The notes: generated from the sequence alone by a model not told the origin. DNA of 64,000 bases from Mycobacterium bourgelatii (GCF_010723575.1 NZ_BLKZ01000002.1:620001-684000), one strand, 5' to 3'. Positions 45,342 through 55,311 are shown, numbered from the stretch's first letter. Numbers and translations: made by a program.

Positions 45342-46127
45342 TTACCGGGCGTCGCGCCACTTAACCAGCTTTTCGGCGGCGCTGAGGTCGTAGTCGGGGC
45401 CGTCGCAACCCACCGTCAGCAGCGTGACGCCCAGCCCGACAAGTGCCTCGGCGTCGGCAATCAACTCGCTGTTGTTCTGGACGCCGGCCGATCGCGCGAT
45501 GGTGGCCGGGTCCCGCCCGACGTCGGCGCAGTGCCGCGCCAGCACTTCTGACTTCGCCGGGAACTCGTCCGCTGAAGTGAAGCTGTGCCACATGTCTGCG
45601 TACTGAGCGACCAGCCGCAGGGTCTTGCGCTCACCGCCGCCGCCGATCAGCACCGGGATGTCACGGGTGGGCGGGGGATTCAGCTTGGCCAGTCGAGACT
45701 TGATTCGGGGTAGGGCGGCGGCTAGATCGTCCAGTCGGCTACCAGCGGTGCCGAACTCGTAGCCGTACTCGTAATAGTCCTTGTCTTTCCAGCCCGACCC
45801 GATGCCAAGGATGAGTCGGCCGTCGGAAATGTGATCGACGGTGCGGGCCATGTCGGCGAGCAGCTCCGGGTTGCGGTAGGAGTTGCAGGTGACCAGGGCG
45901 CCGATCTGGATGCGTGATGTCTGCTCGGCCCAGGCGCCCAGCATGGTCCAGCATTCGAAGTGTGCGCCGTCGGGGTCGCCGTACAGCGGAAAGAAGTGGT
46001 CCCAATTGAAGGCGATGTCTACGCCGATGTCTTCGCAGCGTCGAACGGCGTCGCGGATCTGGTCGTACTGGGGAGCGTGTTGCGGTTGTAGTTGCACGCC
46101 GATGCGGATGGGCAGCTCAGAAGTCAT
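45342..46127 (-). CDS. LLM-class F420-dependent oxidoreductase (Rv0044c-like)
   Basis: This 261-residue TIM-barrel protein has luciferase-like monooxygenase features: F-N-W-D-H-F, G-A-L-V-T-C-N-S-Y-R-N-P-E-L-L-A, G-R-L-I-L-G-I-G-S-G-W, and P-V-L-I-G-G-G-G-E-R-K-T-L. In mycobacteria this class mostly uses F420; the substrate is unknown. It is 15 bp downstream of the hydrolase gene and so is likely co-transcribed with it. Confidence 0.92.
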   Translation of the reverse strand: MTSELPIRIGVQLQPQHAPQYDQIRDAVRRCEDIGVDIAFNWDHFFPLYGDPDGAHFECWTMLGAWAEQTSRIQIGALVTCNSYRNPELLADMARTVDHISDGRLILGIGSGWKDKDYYEYGYEFGTAGSRLDDLAAALPRIKSRLAKLNPPPTRDIPVLIGGGGERKTLRLVAQYADMWHSFTSADEFPAKSEVLARHCADVGRDPATIARSAGVQNNSELIADAEALVGLGVTLLTVGCDGPDYDLSAAEKLVKWRDAR

Positions 46128-46142
46128 GAGTCCACCGTAAGC

Positions 46143-47087
46143 TCAGCGCGCGTCAAGCACCTTCCGGACGAGGGCGGTCAAGGCCTGAGGCTGGTCGCTT
46201 TGCACCGAGTGGCCGGAGTTCTCGACAACGTGCGCGCCACGGAAATGCCTTGCGCGCTGGCTCAATTCGGCGATGTCCTGTTCGGTGACGAAACCCGACC
46301 AGCCGCCGCGGACCAGTGTGATGGGTGCGGACAAAGCGTCGACGTCGTCCCACAGACTCGCGAAGTCGGGAAACTTGCGGATCGCGTCGTAGCGCCACGT
46401 CCAGTTCCCGTTGTCGAGTCGACGAGAGTTGTGGAAAACGCCGCGACGCAACGCCTTCACCTCGCGATGTGGGGCCGCGGCGATGGTCAGGTCGAGCATG
46501 GCTTGGAAGCTGGGGAATTCGCGCTCCCCGTGCATCAGCGCCACCGTGCCTTGCTGCTCCTTGGTCATCTCCGAGTGCCGCTGCAGGGCCGACGGGGTGA
46601 CATCGATGAGCATGAGTTCGTTGACGAGTTCTGCCGCGTGGGCGCCCAGCCGTACTGCGGTCAGCCCGCCCAGCGACATGCCGACGACGAATTCGGCGGT
46701 GGGCGCCAGTTCGCGTAGCGCAGGCGCCAGTGCTTCGGCATTGAGCTGCGGTGAGTAGTCTCCGTCCTCGCGCCAGGCCGAGTGGCCGTGGCCGGGTAGA
46801 TCCACCGCGAGCGCCGGTTCGCCGAGGCCGACGATCACGGTGTCCCAGGTGTGGGCGTTCTGACCGCCACCGTGCAGGAAGACGATTCGCGGCTCGGCGG
46901 TGCCCCAGCGCAGCGCGCTGATCTTGGCGTCACCCGATCCCACCTCGACCCGCTCAACGTGGGGGAGGGGACCCGTGACACCCGCCTGCTCGGCGTTCTC
47001 GGCCAGCAGCGCGAATTCAGTGAGGCCGGTCAGTTCGTCGTCGGAAATCTCGGTCACGGCATCGACTTTACGAGCCGTGCCCGTCAT
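46143..47087 (-). CDS. Alpha/beta hydrolase (Rv0045c-like)
   Basis: This protein has up to 314 residues from ATG 47087; a shorter version from GTG 47057 would match the ~298-residue Rv0045c more closely. The oxyanion motif is F-L-H-G-G-G-Q-N, the nucleophile elbow G-M-S-L-G-G, and the late His is in S-G-H-S-V-Q. Rv0045c is an ester hydrolase with a preference for short acyl chains; its in vivo substrate is not known. Confidence 0.92.
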   Translation of the reverse strand: MTGTARKVDAVTEISDDELTGLTEFALLAENAEQAGVTGPLPHVERVEVGSGDAKISALRWGTAEPRIVFLHGGGQNAHTWDTVIVGLGEPALAVDLPGHGHSAWREDGDYSPQLNAEALAPALRELAPTAEFVVGMSLGGLTAVRLGAHAAELVNELMLIDVTPSALQRHSEMTKEQQGTVALMHGEREFPSFQAMLDLTIAAAPHREVKALRRGVFHNSRRLDNGNWTWRYDAIRKFPDFASLWDDVDALSAPITLVRGGWSGFVTEQDIAELSQRARHFRGAHVVENSGHSVQSDQPQALTALVRKVLDAR

Positions 47088-47203
47088 GAGCCGTCAGCAG
47101 CCGCGCCGAACGTCACGTTGGGGTGACGCTGCGCGTCGGCCGTCGCTCTGGCGTGACGCTCGGCGGTAGCGTCCGCCGGCCGCCCGCCGCTAGGCGCCCG
47201 TGG

Positions 47204-48313
47204 CTAGGCGCCCGCGATGAACTCTTCGAGCTGGGTGCGCGCGACGTCGTCGGGCAGCTGCTCCGGCGGGCTCTTCATCAGGTACGCCGACGCCGGGATC
47301 ACCGGGCCGCCGATACCGCGGTCCTTGGCGATCTTGGCCGCGCGGACCGCGTCGATGATGATGCCGGCCGAGTTCGGCGAGTCCCACACCTCGAGCTTGT
47401 ACTCCAGGTTCAGCGGCACGTCACCGAAGGCACGGCCTTCCAGGCGCACGTACGCCCATTTGCGGTCGTCGAGCCAGGCGACGTGGTCGGACGGGCCGAT
47501 GTGGACGTTCTTGTCCTCCACCTTTCCGGCCAGCGAGCCGGTCAGGTTGGACGTCACGGCCTGGGTCTTGGAGACCTTCTTGGACTCGAGGCGCTCGCGT
47601 TCGAGCATGTTCTTGAAGTCCATGTTGCCGCCGACGTTGAGCTGGTAAGTGCGGTCCAGCGTCACGCCGCGGTCTTCGAACAGCTTGGCCATCACGCGGT
47701 GGGTGATCGTCGCGCCGACCTGGCTCTTGATGTCGTCGCCGATGATCGGCACGCCGGCGTCCTTGAACTTCTTGGCCCAGACCGGGTCGGAGGCGATGAA
47801 CACCGGCAGCGCGTTGACGAAGGCCACGCCGGCGTCGATGGCGCACTGGGCGTAGAACTTGTCGGCCTCCTCGGAGCCCACCGGCAGGTAGGAGACGAGC
47901 ACGTCGACCTTGTTGTCCTTGAGGACCTTCACCACGTCGACCGGCTCGTCGTCGGACAACTCGATGGTGTCGGCGTAGTACTTGCCGATCCCGTCGAGCG
48001 TCGGGCCGCGCTGCACCACCACGTTGGTGGGCGGCACGTCGGCGATCTTGATGGTGTTGTTCTCCGAGGCGTAGATGGCGTCCGACAGGTCGAAGCCGAC
48101 CTTCTTGGCGTCCACGTCGAACGCGGCGACGAACTTGACGTCGCGGACGTGGTACTGGCCGAACCGCACGTGCATGAGGCCGGGCACCGTCGAGGTGTCG
48201 TCGGCATTCTGGTAGTACTCGACGCCCTGGACCAGCGAGGACGCGCAGTTGCCGACGCCAACGATGGCGACTCGTACCTCGGTTGACGCCTGCGGCGCGT
48301 TCTGCTCACTCAT
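47204..48313 (-). CDS. ino1: Myo-inositol-1-phosphate synthase
   Basis: ATG 48313 follows AGGAG and gives 369 residues (M. tuberculosis Ino1 has 367). NAD-binding G-V-G-N-C-A-S-S-L and the family motifs G-D-D-I-K-S-Q-V-G-A-T, L-N-V-G-G-N-M-D-F and Y-L-P-V-G-S-E are intact. It converts glucose-6-phosphate to inositol-1-phosphate, feeding phosphatidylinositol, PIMs, LAM and mycothiol. It is just downstream of a PadR regulator on the same strand (64-bp gap), a conserved arrangement. The stop is followed by a 12-bp direct duplication of CTAGGCGCCCG. Confidence 0.97.
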   Translation of the reverse strand: MSEQNAPQASTEVRVAIVGVGNCASSLVQGVEYYQNADDTSTVPGLMHVRFGQYHVRDVKFVAAFDVDAKKVGFDLSDAIYASENNTIKIADVPPTNVVVQRGPTLDGIGKYYADTIELSDDEPVDVVKVLKDNKVDVLVSYLPVGSEEADKFYAQCAIDAGVAFVNALPVFIASDPVWAKKFKDAGVPIIGDDIKSQVGATITHRVMAKLFEDRGVTLDRTYQLNVGGNMDFKNMLERERLESKKVSKTQAVTSNLTGSLAGKVEDKNVHIGPSDHVAWLDDRKWAYVRLEGRAFGDVPLNLEYKLEVWDSPNSAGIIIDAVRAAKIAKDRGIGGPVIPASAYLMKSPPEQLPDDVARTQLEEFIAGA

Positions 48314-48377
48314 TACGGCGTTTCTCCTAACCTCATGACTTCTTGCGTGCTTTACGTGTGCTGTTTGGTGAGGGGGT

Positions 48378-48920
48378 TCACGTCTGTTCGACGTGATTGG
48401 GCGCTGCCCGTTCCGCGGCGATGAGCTCGTTGAGCCACTTGACCTCACGTTCGCTGGACTCGAGCCCAAGTTGGTGCAGCTGCCGGGTGTAGCGGTCCAG
48501 GGAGCTGCTGGCTCGCGCGATCGCTTCCCGGAGACCTTCACGGCGCTCTTCGACCTGACGACGCCGACCCTCCAAGATGCGCATCCGCGCTTCGGCCGGC
48601 GTGCGGTTGAAGAACGCCAGGTGTACCCCGAACCCGTCATCGGTGTAGTTGTGCGGGCCGGTGTCGGCCACCAACTCGCTGAAGCGCCGCCTGCCTTTGT
48701 CGGTCAGCTGGTAAACGCGACGGGCGCGGCGCACCGGCGTCCCGGCGGGTGCCGCGTTCTCGGCGATCAATCCCTCAGCCTGCATGCGGCGCAGGGCCGG
48801 ATAAAGGGATCCGTAGGAGAAGGCGCGGAAGGCTCCGAGCAATCCGGTGAGCCGTTTGCGCAGCTCATAGCCGTGCATGGGGGACTCGATGAGAAGCCCG
48901 AGGATGGCGAGCTCAAGCAT
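48378..48920 (-). CDS. PadR-family regulator (Rv0047c-like)
   Basis: ATG 48920 follows GGGAGGTG and yields 180 residues as in Rv0047c. The PadR winged helix is evident: M-L-E-L-A-I-L-G-L-L, M-H-G-Y-E-L-R-K-R-L, Y-G-S-L-Y-P-A-L-R-R-M, and R-V-Y-Q-L-T-D-K-G-R. A long C-terminal helical dimer domain (A-R-M-R-I-L-E-G-R-R) follows. It precedes ino1 and may control it; this is inference. Confidence 0.93.
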   Translation of the reverse strand: MLELAILGLLIESPMHGYELRKRLTGLLGAFRAFSYGSLYPALRRMQAEGLIAENAAPAGTPVRRARRVYQLTDKGRRRFSELVADTGPHNYTDDGFGVHLAFFNRTPAEARMRILEGRRRQVEERREGLREAIARASSSLDRYTRQLHQLGLESSEREVKWLNELIAAERAAPNHVEQT

Positions 48921-49095
48921 CGACTCACCTCCCTTTGCACGCTTGCTACTTGAACTAGTTAGGGCCGTTACGATGCGTCGACGCCTCGCGTCATCGTATC
49001 GCCTCGATATATTAGGGACAACACCACCGGCTGTTAATGCGCCGTTTGTCACACATTCGCCGGGGCTTACCAGCGGCTACTCGGCTGAAACGCGA

Positions 49096-49962
49096 CTACG
49101 GGTAGTTGATTTGCTTGATGGTGCCGTCACCGGCGAATTCGACGTAGCCGCTGCCGTAATCGGTAGAGACGTAGGTGGTCAGCGACAGTGTGCCCGGCTT
49201 GGTCAAATCCCTGGCGGGCTCGATGATCAAATAGCTCGACTTGACGTCGGCTGGCTTGATGCCCAGCGTCTCCGGCGCCCCGCGCATGATTCCGACCACG
49301 GCCTTCACGTCGAACTTGCTCAGGTCGACCTCGGTGTATTCGGAGCTGCTCTTGGCCGAGCTGTTGGGATCGCCCCAGCCGCCTCGGTAGGTGTAGCTCA
49401 GATATCTGCGATCTTCATTGGGGTCGGGCCGATCCAGCGACGCGTAATCCGGATACACGACCAGCCGGTAGCCCATCGTGTCGCCGAACCGCTTGCGCAT
49501 CTGTTCGAGGAGCCCGGTGAGCCCGCCCAGGGATTGCAACTGCTTGGGCGCGGTCACCACCACCGCCGCAATGCCGTCGCGCTTGGCGCCCGGGTCAGAG
49601 GTGAAGTCCAGCGGGGAAGTGGTGTTGCCGTAGAGGCCCCAGCCGATTCCCACGCCCAGCAGCACCGACACGGCGTACGAGGCGATCAGCAGGCCGCGCC
49701 CGGTGTGTTTCGGCCGCCGTGTACTGACCGGCGTCATGGTCGGCGTTGGCGTTGGTGGCCGCTGCTCGCGAGCGGCCTGCAGATCGGACACCAGGTCGTG
49801 CAGCTCGCCAAGCGTCACGGCCCTGGTGGCCGCGCTCACGCGTTCGCGATGCTCCTCCGTGGATATCTCGCCGTCGTTGAAGGCGTTGTCGAGAATTCGG
49901 CACGCATCTTCCCGGTCACGGTCCTTAGCGCGCGTTGACGTCGTCCCTGGCCATCTCGCCAC
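49096..49962 (-). CDS. DUF1707 membrane protein (Rv0048c-like)
   Basis: The 288-residue protein starts at GTG 49962. Residues 12-62 are a DUF1707 domain (R-E-D-A-C-R-I-L-D-N-A-F-N-D-G-E-I, L-G-E-L-H-D-L-V-S-D-L). A Pro/Thr linker, one helix (about 92-110) and a C-terminal extracytoplasmic domain follow. That domain includes A-V-V-V-T-A-P-K-Q-L-Q-S-L-G-G-L. Function is unknown. It is syntenic with Rv0048c. Confidence 0.9.
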   Translation of the reverse strand: MARWPGTTSTRAKDRDREDACRILDNAFNDGEISTEEHRERVSAATRAVTLGELHDLVSDLQAAREQRPPTPTPTMTPVSTRRPKHTGRGLLIASYAVSVLLGVGIGWGLYGNTTSPLDFTSDPGAKRDGIAAVVVTAPKQLQSLGGLTGLLEQMRKRFGDTMGYRLVVYPDYASLDRPDPNEDRRYLSYTYRGGWGDPNSSAKSSSEYTEVDLSKFDVKAVVGIMRGAPETLGIKPADVKSSYLIIEPARDLTKPGTLSLTTYVSTDYGSGYVEFAGDGTIKQINYP

Positions 49963-50074
49963 GGGAAGATCGTAGGAGTCCGTTGTCCACAGTGCTCAAC
50001 GAACACCCCCGAACTAGCGCAACAACGGCGTCGGCGCGTATCGGTGGTCAGGATCGCGACGTAGTCTGGTCAAC

Positions 50075-50527
50075 GTGCGACTGCAGCGACAGGTAGTGGA
50101 GTACGCGCTTCGGCGGCGCTCTTTGCTGGCGGAGGTGTATTCGGGACGCACCGGGGTGACCGAGGTGTGTGACGCGAATCCGTATTTGCTGCGCGCAGCA
50201 AAGTTTCACGGGAAACCAAGCCAGGTGATGTGCCCAATCTGCCGGAAGGAGCAGCTCACCCTGGTGTCCTGGGTGTTCGGTGAGCACTTGGGCGCGGTAT
50301 CCGGCTCGGCACGCACCGCCGAAGAGTTGGTCATGTTGGCGGCCCGCTTCTCGGAGTTCGCGGTGCACGTGGTGGAGGTGTGCCGCACCTGCAGTTGGAA
50401 CCACCTGGTCAAGTCCTACGTGCTGGGCGCACCCCGTCCAGCGCAACCCCCTAAGAGGCCCACCGGGACCGGGCGGACCCGGGGAAGCCAAGCGGCGGGG
50501 GACGGAGCCCGCACAGCCAGTGAATAG
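50075..50527 (+). CDS. DUF5318 zinc-ribbon protein (Rv0049-like)
   Basis: This 150-residue protein starts at GTG 50075. Its zinc-ribbon cysteines are in C-P-I-C-R-K and C-R-T-C-S-W. N-terminal R-R-R-S-L-L-A-E-V-Y-S-G-R and H-L-V-K-S-Y-V-L-G are conserved. Function is unknown, but the gene always precedes ponA1 in mycobacteria. Its last eight bases overlap the proposed ponA1 start, so the two are translated together. Confidence 0.92.
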   Translation: MRLQRQVVEYALRRRSLLAEVYSGRTGVTEVCDANPYLLRAAKFHGKPSQVMCPICRKEQLTLVSWVFGEHLGAVSGSARTAEELVMLAARFSEFAVHVVEVCRTCSWNHLVKSYVLGAPRPAQPPKRPTGTGRTRGSQAAGDGARTASE

Positions 50528-53030
50528 CGAAGGGCGCCATCACCAGTCGCCCCCGGAGGGCGCTGGCGGAGAAGAGGGCACGCGTCCGCCGCCCGGAGTG
50601 CGTCGTCACGTTCCGCCCGACGACAGGCACACCACGATCCTCCCGGCGGTCCCGGATGACGCGGGGCCGGACGTCGACCAGATCGACGAGGTCAAGGCCG
50701 CGCTCAACAAGCCCGCGGACGTGTCGCCGGAACCCGACGCGCTCGCGGAGGTCAAGGCGGCCCTGGATGCGCCCGCCGGCCGGCGTCGGCCTCCGGATGC
50801 CCCGGACGGGGCCCGTCCATCGGGGCCCGCGCCCCGGCGGCCAGGTGGTCCGACGGCCAGAGCGAAGCCCACGTGGTCTCAACAGATCAACTGGCAGTGG
50901 GTGCGACGCTCGGCGTACATCATTGCGGCGCTGGCGATCTTGTTGCCCATCGTCACCTTCGGTATGGCCTATCTGATCGTCGACGTGCCCCGGCCCGGTG
51001 ACATTCGCACCAATCAGGTCTCCACCATCCTGGCCAGTGACGGCTCGGAGATCGCCAGAATCGTTCCGCCCGAAGGCAATCGTGTCGACGTCAACCTCAG
51101 CCAGGTGCCGGTCCACGTGCGCCAGGCGGTGATCGCGGCCGAGGACCGCGGCTTCTACACCAATCCGGGCTTCTCGTTCAGCGGCTTCGCCCGGGCGGCG
51201 AAAAACAACCTGCTCGGCGGTGACCTGCAGGGCGGGTCGACGATCACCCAGCAATACGTCAAGAACGCGCTGGTCGGTTCCGCGCAGCACGGATTGCGCG
51301 GTGTGGTGCGCAAGGCCAAAGAACTGGTGATCGCCACCAAGATGGCGGGGGAGTGGTCCAAAGACGATGTGCTGCAGGCCTACCTGAACATCATCTACTT
51401 TGGCCGCGGCGCCTACGGAATCTCGGCGGCGGCCAAGGCCTATTTCGACAAGCCGGTCGAGCAGTTGACCGTCTCCGAAGGTGCGCTGTTGGCCGCGCTG
51501 ATCCGGCGGCCCTCCACCCTGGACCCGGCGGTCGACCCCGAGGGCGCGCTCACCCGCTGGAATTGGGTGCTTGACGGCATGGTCGAGACCAAGGCGCTGT
51601 CCGAAAAGGACCGTGCGGCGCAGGTGTTTCCCAACACGGTTCCGCCTGAACTCGCCCGCGCCCAGAACCAGACCAGCGGACCCAACGGTCTGATCGAGCG
51701 GCAGGTGACCAAGGAACTGCTGGAACTGTTCAACATCGACGAGCAGACCCTGAATACGCAGGGGTTGCAGGTCACCACCACCATCGATCCGCAGGCGCAG
51801 CAAGCTGCGGAGAAGGCGGTCGCCAAATACCTCGACGGCCAAGACCCCGATATGCGCGCGGCGGTGGTTTCCATCGACCCGCGCAACGGAGGTGTGCGGG
51901 CGTATTACGGCGGATCCAACGCGCAGGGCTTCGATTTCGCCCAGGCTGGCCTGCAGACCGGGTCGTCGTTCAAGGTGTTCGCACTGGTGGCCGCCCTCGA
52001 GCAGGGGATCGGTTTGGGCTATCAGATCGACAGCTCCCCATTGACCGTCGACGGCATCAAGATCACCAACGTCGAGGGGGAGGGCTGCGGCACCTGCAAC
52101 CTCGCCCAGGCGCTCAAGATGTCGCTGAACACGTCGTACTACCGGCTGATGCTCAAGCTGAAGGGCGGACCGCAGGCCGTGGCTGATGCCGCGCACCGAG
52201 CCGGTGTCGCGGAGAGCTTCCCGGGTGTCGCGCACACGCTCTCCGAGGACGGCCAGGGCGGACCGCCGAACAACGGGATCGTGTTGGGGCAGTACCAGAC
52301 CCGAGTGATCGATATGGCGAGCGCGTACGCCACCTTGGCCGCCTCGGGTATCTACCATCAACCGCACTTTGTGCAGAAGGTGGTCAACTCCGAAGGGCAG
52401 GTCCTGTTCGATGCCTCCACCCGGGACGACTCCGGTGAGCAACGAATCCCCAAGGCGGTCGCCGACAACGTGACCGCCGCCATGGTGCCCATTCCGGGTT
52501 ACTCACGAGGCCACAACCTCGCGGGCGGACGGCCGGCGGCAGCCAAGACAGGTACCACGCAGTTGGGTGACACCAGCGACAACAAGGACGCCTGGATGGT
52601 CGGTTACACGCCATCGTTGGCGACGGCCGTTTGGGTGGGCACGGTCAAAGGCGACAAACCGTTGGAAACGGCTTCGGGGGGCGCGGTTTACGGCTCTGGC
52701 CTGCCCTCGGACATCTGGAAGGCGACCATGGACGGCGCCCTGAAGGGCACCGACAACGAGAGCTTCCCCAAGCCCACCGAGATCGGCGGGTACGCCGGTG
52801 TGCCCGCCGCTCCGCCCCCGCCACCGCCGCCGCCGTCGGAAACCGTCATTCAGCCGACGGTGGAAGTGGCACCGGGAATCACGATTCCCGTCGGACCTCC
52901 CACCACGATCACCGTAGGGCCGCCACCGCCGGGACTGCCGCCAACAGAACCACAGACGGTGCCGCCGACGGTGCCGCCGGTAGTACCGCCGGGCGCGCCG
53001 CCGCCCTTCGAGCCTCCGCCGCCGCCGTGA
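50520..53030 (+). CDS. ponA1: Bifunctional penicillin-binding protein PonA1
   Basis: GTG 50520 (V-N-S-E-G-R-H-H) gives 836 residues, comparable with the 820 of M. tuberculosis PonA1. A cytoplasmic Pro-rich region precedes one helix (about 140-160). The GT51 glycosyltransferase follows (E-D-R-G-F-Y, Q-G-G-S-T-I-T-Q-Q). The transpeptidase has S-S-F-K, S-L-N and K-T-G-T-T. A Pro-rich tail ends the protein. It polymerises and cross-links peptidoglycan, is phosphorylated by PknB and interacts with RipA. The upstream frame extends over the DUF5318 gene only as a shadow. Confidence 0.96.
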   Translation: MNSEGRHHQSPPEGAGGEEGTRPPPGVRRHVPPDDRHTTILPAVPDDAGPDVDQIDEVKAALNKPADVSPEPDALAEVKAALDAPAGRRRPPDAPDGARPSGPAPRRPGGPTARAKPTWSQQINWQWVRRSAYIIAALAILLPIVTFGMAYLIVDVPRPGDIRTNQVSTILASDGSEIARIVPPEGNRVDVNLSQVPVHVRQAVIAAEDRGFYTNPGFSFSGFARAAKNNLLGGDLQGGSTITQQYVKNALVGSAQHGLRGVVRKAKELVIATKMAGEWSKDDVLQAYLNIIYFGRGAYGISAAAKAYFDKPVEQLTVSEGALLAALIRRPSTLDPAVDPEGALTRWNWVLDGMVETKALSEKDRAAQVFPNTVPPELARAQNQTSGPNGLIERQVTKELLELFNIDEQTLNTQGLQVTTTIDPQAQQAAEKAVAKYLDGQDPDMRAAVVSIDPRNGGVRAYYGGSNAQGFDFAQAGLQTGSSFKVFALVAALEQGIGLGYQIDSSPLTVDGIKITNVEGEGCGTCNLAQALKMSLNTSYYRLMLKLKGGPQAVADAAHRAGVAESFPGVAHTLSEDGQGGPPNNGIVLGQYQTRVIDMASAYATLAASGIYHQPHFVQKVVNSEGQVLFDASTRDDSGEQRIPKAVADNVTAAMVPIPGYSRGHNLAGGRPAAAKTGTTQLGDTSDNKDAWMVGYTPSLATAVWVGTVKGDKPLETASGGAVYGSGLPSDIWKATMDGALKGTDNESFPKPTEIGGYAGVPAAPPPPPPPPSETVIQPTVEVAPGITIPVGPPTTITVGPPPPGLPPTEPQTVPPTVPPVVPPGAPPPFEPPPPP

Positions 53031-54673
53031 CCGGTGCCCGCAAACAACGTTCCATCATCTCGCCCCAACCGTTAGCCGCTGACCTGCGCAGCGCGGACAA
53101 CCGCGACTGCCCCAGTCGGACGGACTTTCTCGGCGCCGCTTTGGCCGACGTCATCGGCGGGCCGGTGGGCCGGCACGCCCTGATTGGGCGGACTCGGGTG
53201 ATGACGCCGCTGCGGGTGATGTTCCTCATCGCGTTGGTGTTCCTCGCGCTCGGGTGGTCGACGAAGGCGCCTTGCCTGCAAAGCTCCGACACCGGCCCGG
53301 CCGAACAGCGGGTGGCCAATTGGGCAAACCAGCGCGCCTACTACCAGTTGTGTTACTCCGACACGGTCCCGCTCTACGGCGCGGAACTGCTGAACAGGGG
53401 TGAGCTGCCGTACAAGTCGAGTTGGGTCGAGAAGGACAGCACCGGCACCCCGCAGGTCCGCTACGACGGCCAGATTGCGGTGCGCTACATGGAGTATCCG
53501 GTGCTGACCGGGATGTATCAGTACGTGTCGATGGCCCTGGCGAAGACCTACAGCGCGTTGACCAAGATCATCTCGATCCCGGTGGTGGCCGAGGTGGTGA
53601 TGTTCTTCAATTTCGCCGCAATGGGATTGGCGCTGGCCTGGTTGGCCACCATCGCGGCGACCGCGCGCCTGGCCGGTCGCCGCATCTGGGACGCGGCGCT
53701 GGTCGCCGCCTCACCGCTGGTGATCTTTCAGATCTTCACCAACTTCGACGCGCTGGCAACGGCTTTCGCGATGGGCGGGCTGCTGGCGTGGGCGCGACGA
53801 AAGCCCGTGCTTGCGGGTGTGCTGATCGGACTGGGCGTCGCGGCCAAGCTCTACCCGCTGCTATTCCTGGGCCCGATGCTGGTCCTTGCGATCCGCAGCG
53901 GGCGCTACGCCGCCGTCGCGCGAACCGCCGCGGCGACGGTAGGGACCTGGCTGTTGGTGAATCTGCCGGTGCTGGTGTTCTTTCCGCGCGGCTGGTCAGA
54001 GTTCTTCCGGCTCAACGCCCGTCGCGGCGACGACATGGATTCGCTGTTCAACGTCGTGAAGTCCTACACCGGCTGGCGCGGCTTCGACCCGTCGCTAGGT
54101 TTCTGGGAGCCGCCGACGGTACTGAACACCGTCGTTGCGGTGTTGTTCCTGACGTCGTGTGCGGCCATCGCTTACGTCGCGTTGACCGCTCCGCAGCGGC
54201 CCCGGCTGGCGCAGCTGACGTTCTTGGTGGTCGCCGCGTTCCTGCTGACCAATAAGGTGTGGAGTCCCCAGTTTTCACTGTGGTTGGTGCCCCTGGCGGT
54301 CCTCGCGCTGCCGCATCGGCGAATCTTGCTGGCGTGGATGACGATTGACGCGTTGGTGTGGGTGCCGCGGATGTATTACCTGTACGGCAACCAGAGTCGG
54401 TCGCTACCTGAACAGTGGTTCACCACCACGGTGCTGCTGCGTGACATCGCGGTGATGGCGCTCTGTGCGTTGGTCGTTCGGCAGATCTACCGGCCCAGCG
54501 AGGATCTCGTGCGTTGGATGGGACGCATCGACGACCCCAGCGGGGGAGTGTTCGACCGTGCGCCCGACGCGCAGCCCGGTTGGCTGCCGGGCTGGCTGCG
54601 TCCGAGGCCCCAGCGCCGTCCGGTTGCGGTTGCGGTTGCCGCGGAGCCAGAGCTGGTCGCCAAGGAGGCATGA
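53027..54673 (+). CDS. GT87/DUF2029-type membrane glycosyltransferase (Rv0051-like)
   Basis: GTG 53027 overlaps the ponA1 stop as GTGA and gives 548 residues (Rv0051 has 560). It has about ten helices. The N-terminal extracytoplasmic loop contains Y-S-D-T-V-P-L-Y and M-E-Y-P-V-L-T-G-M-Y, as expected for GT-C enzymes of family 87 that use polyprenyl-phosphate sugars. Mycobacterial GT87 enzymes add mannose or arabinose in lipoglycan synthesis; this member's substrate is unknown. The link with ponA1 suggests a cell-wall role. Confidence 0.88.
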   Translation: MTGARKQRSIISPQPLAADLRSADNRDCPSRTDFLGAALADVIGGPVGRHALIGRTRVMTPLRVMFLIALVFLALGWSTKAPCLQSSDTGPAEQRVANWANQRAYYQLCYSDTVPLYGAELLNRGELPYKSSWVEKDSTGTPQVRYDGQIAVRYMEYPVLTGMYQYVSMALAKTYSALTKIISIPVVAEVVMFFNFAAMGLALAWLATIAATARLAGRRIWDAALVAASPLVIFQIFTNFDALATAFAMGGLLAWARRKPVLAGVLIGLGVAAKLYPLLFLGPMLVLAIRSGRYAAVARTAAATVGTWLLVNLPVLVFFPRGWSEFFRLNARRGDDMDSLFNVVKSYTGWRGFDPSLGFWEPPTVLNTVVAVLFLTSCAAIAYVALTAPQRPRLAQLTFLVVAAFLLTNKVWSPQFSLWLVPLAVLALPHRRILLAWMTIDALVWVPRMYYLYGNQSRSLPEQWFTTTVLLRDIAVMALCALVVRQIYRPSEDLVRWMGRIDDPSGGVFDRAPDAQPGWLPGWLRPRPQRRPVAVAVAAEPELVAKEA

Positions 54674-55311
54674 TGCAAGTCGCGATCCCGCTGTTTCCTC
54701 GGTTCACGGCGCTGGACGCGATAGGCCCATACGAAGTCCTGCAGCGCATTCCGTCGGTGGACGTGGTGTTCGTCGGGCACCAGCGCGGTGAACTCCGCAC
54801 CGAAAACGGCATGCTCGGCGTCACGTGCGACGCGACCTTCGCCGAAGTTGCGGCACCGGAGGTGGTGGTGGTGCCCGGCGGCATCGGCACTCGGGTCCTG
54901 CTCGACGACGAGGTTCTGCTCGGCTGGCTCCGGTCGGTGCACCCGAACACGAGGTTCACCACGTCGGTGTGCACCGGTGCGCTGCTGCTGGCCGCCGCCG
55001 GCCTGCTCGACGGACTCACCGCCACGACGCACTGGGGCTCCGCGGACCGCCTCAACGCGTTGGGGGCGCGTTATGTGCCAGACCGCGTCGTCGAGCACCT
55101 GCCGCAGCGGATCATCACCGCCGCCGGGGTGTCCAGCGGCATCGACATGGCTTTGCGGCTCGTCGAGCTGTTGGTCGATCGCGAGGCGGCCCAGGCCGCC
55201 CAGCTGCTCATCGAGTACGACCCACAACCCCCGTTCGACTCGGGGGCACTCGAGAAGGCCGACGAGGCGACCAAGGCTCGGGTCGCGAAGTTTCTGCAAT
55301 CGCGCAAATAA
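54673..55311 (+). CDS. DJ-1/PfpI-family protein (Rv0052-like)
   Basis: ATG 54673 is five bases after AAGGAGG; the ATG three bases upstream is too close. The stop of the preceding gene overlaps this start. The 212-residue protein has the nucleophilic Cys elbow T-S-V-C-T-G-A-L-L-L-A and P-G-G-I-G-T. The sequence resembles isonitrile-hydratase-like DJ-1 proteins (G-P-Y-E-V-L, T-T-H-W). Substrate unknown. Confidence 0.88.
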   Translation: MQVAIPLFPRFTALDAIGPYEVLQRIPSVDVVFVGHQRGELRTENGMLGVTCDATFAEVAAPEVVVVPGGIGTRVLLDDEVLLGWLRSVHPNTRFTTSVCTGALLLAAAGLLDGLTATTHWGSADRLNALGARYVPDRVVEHLPQRIITAAGVSSGIDMALRLVELLVDREAAQAAQLLIEYDPQPPFDSGALEKADEATKARVAKFLQSRK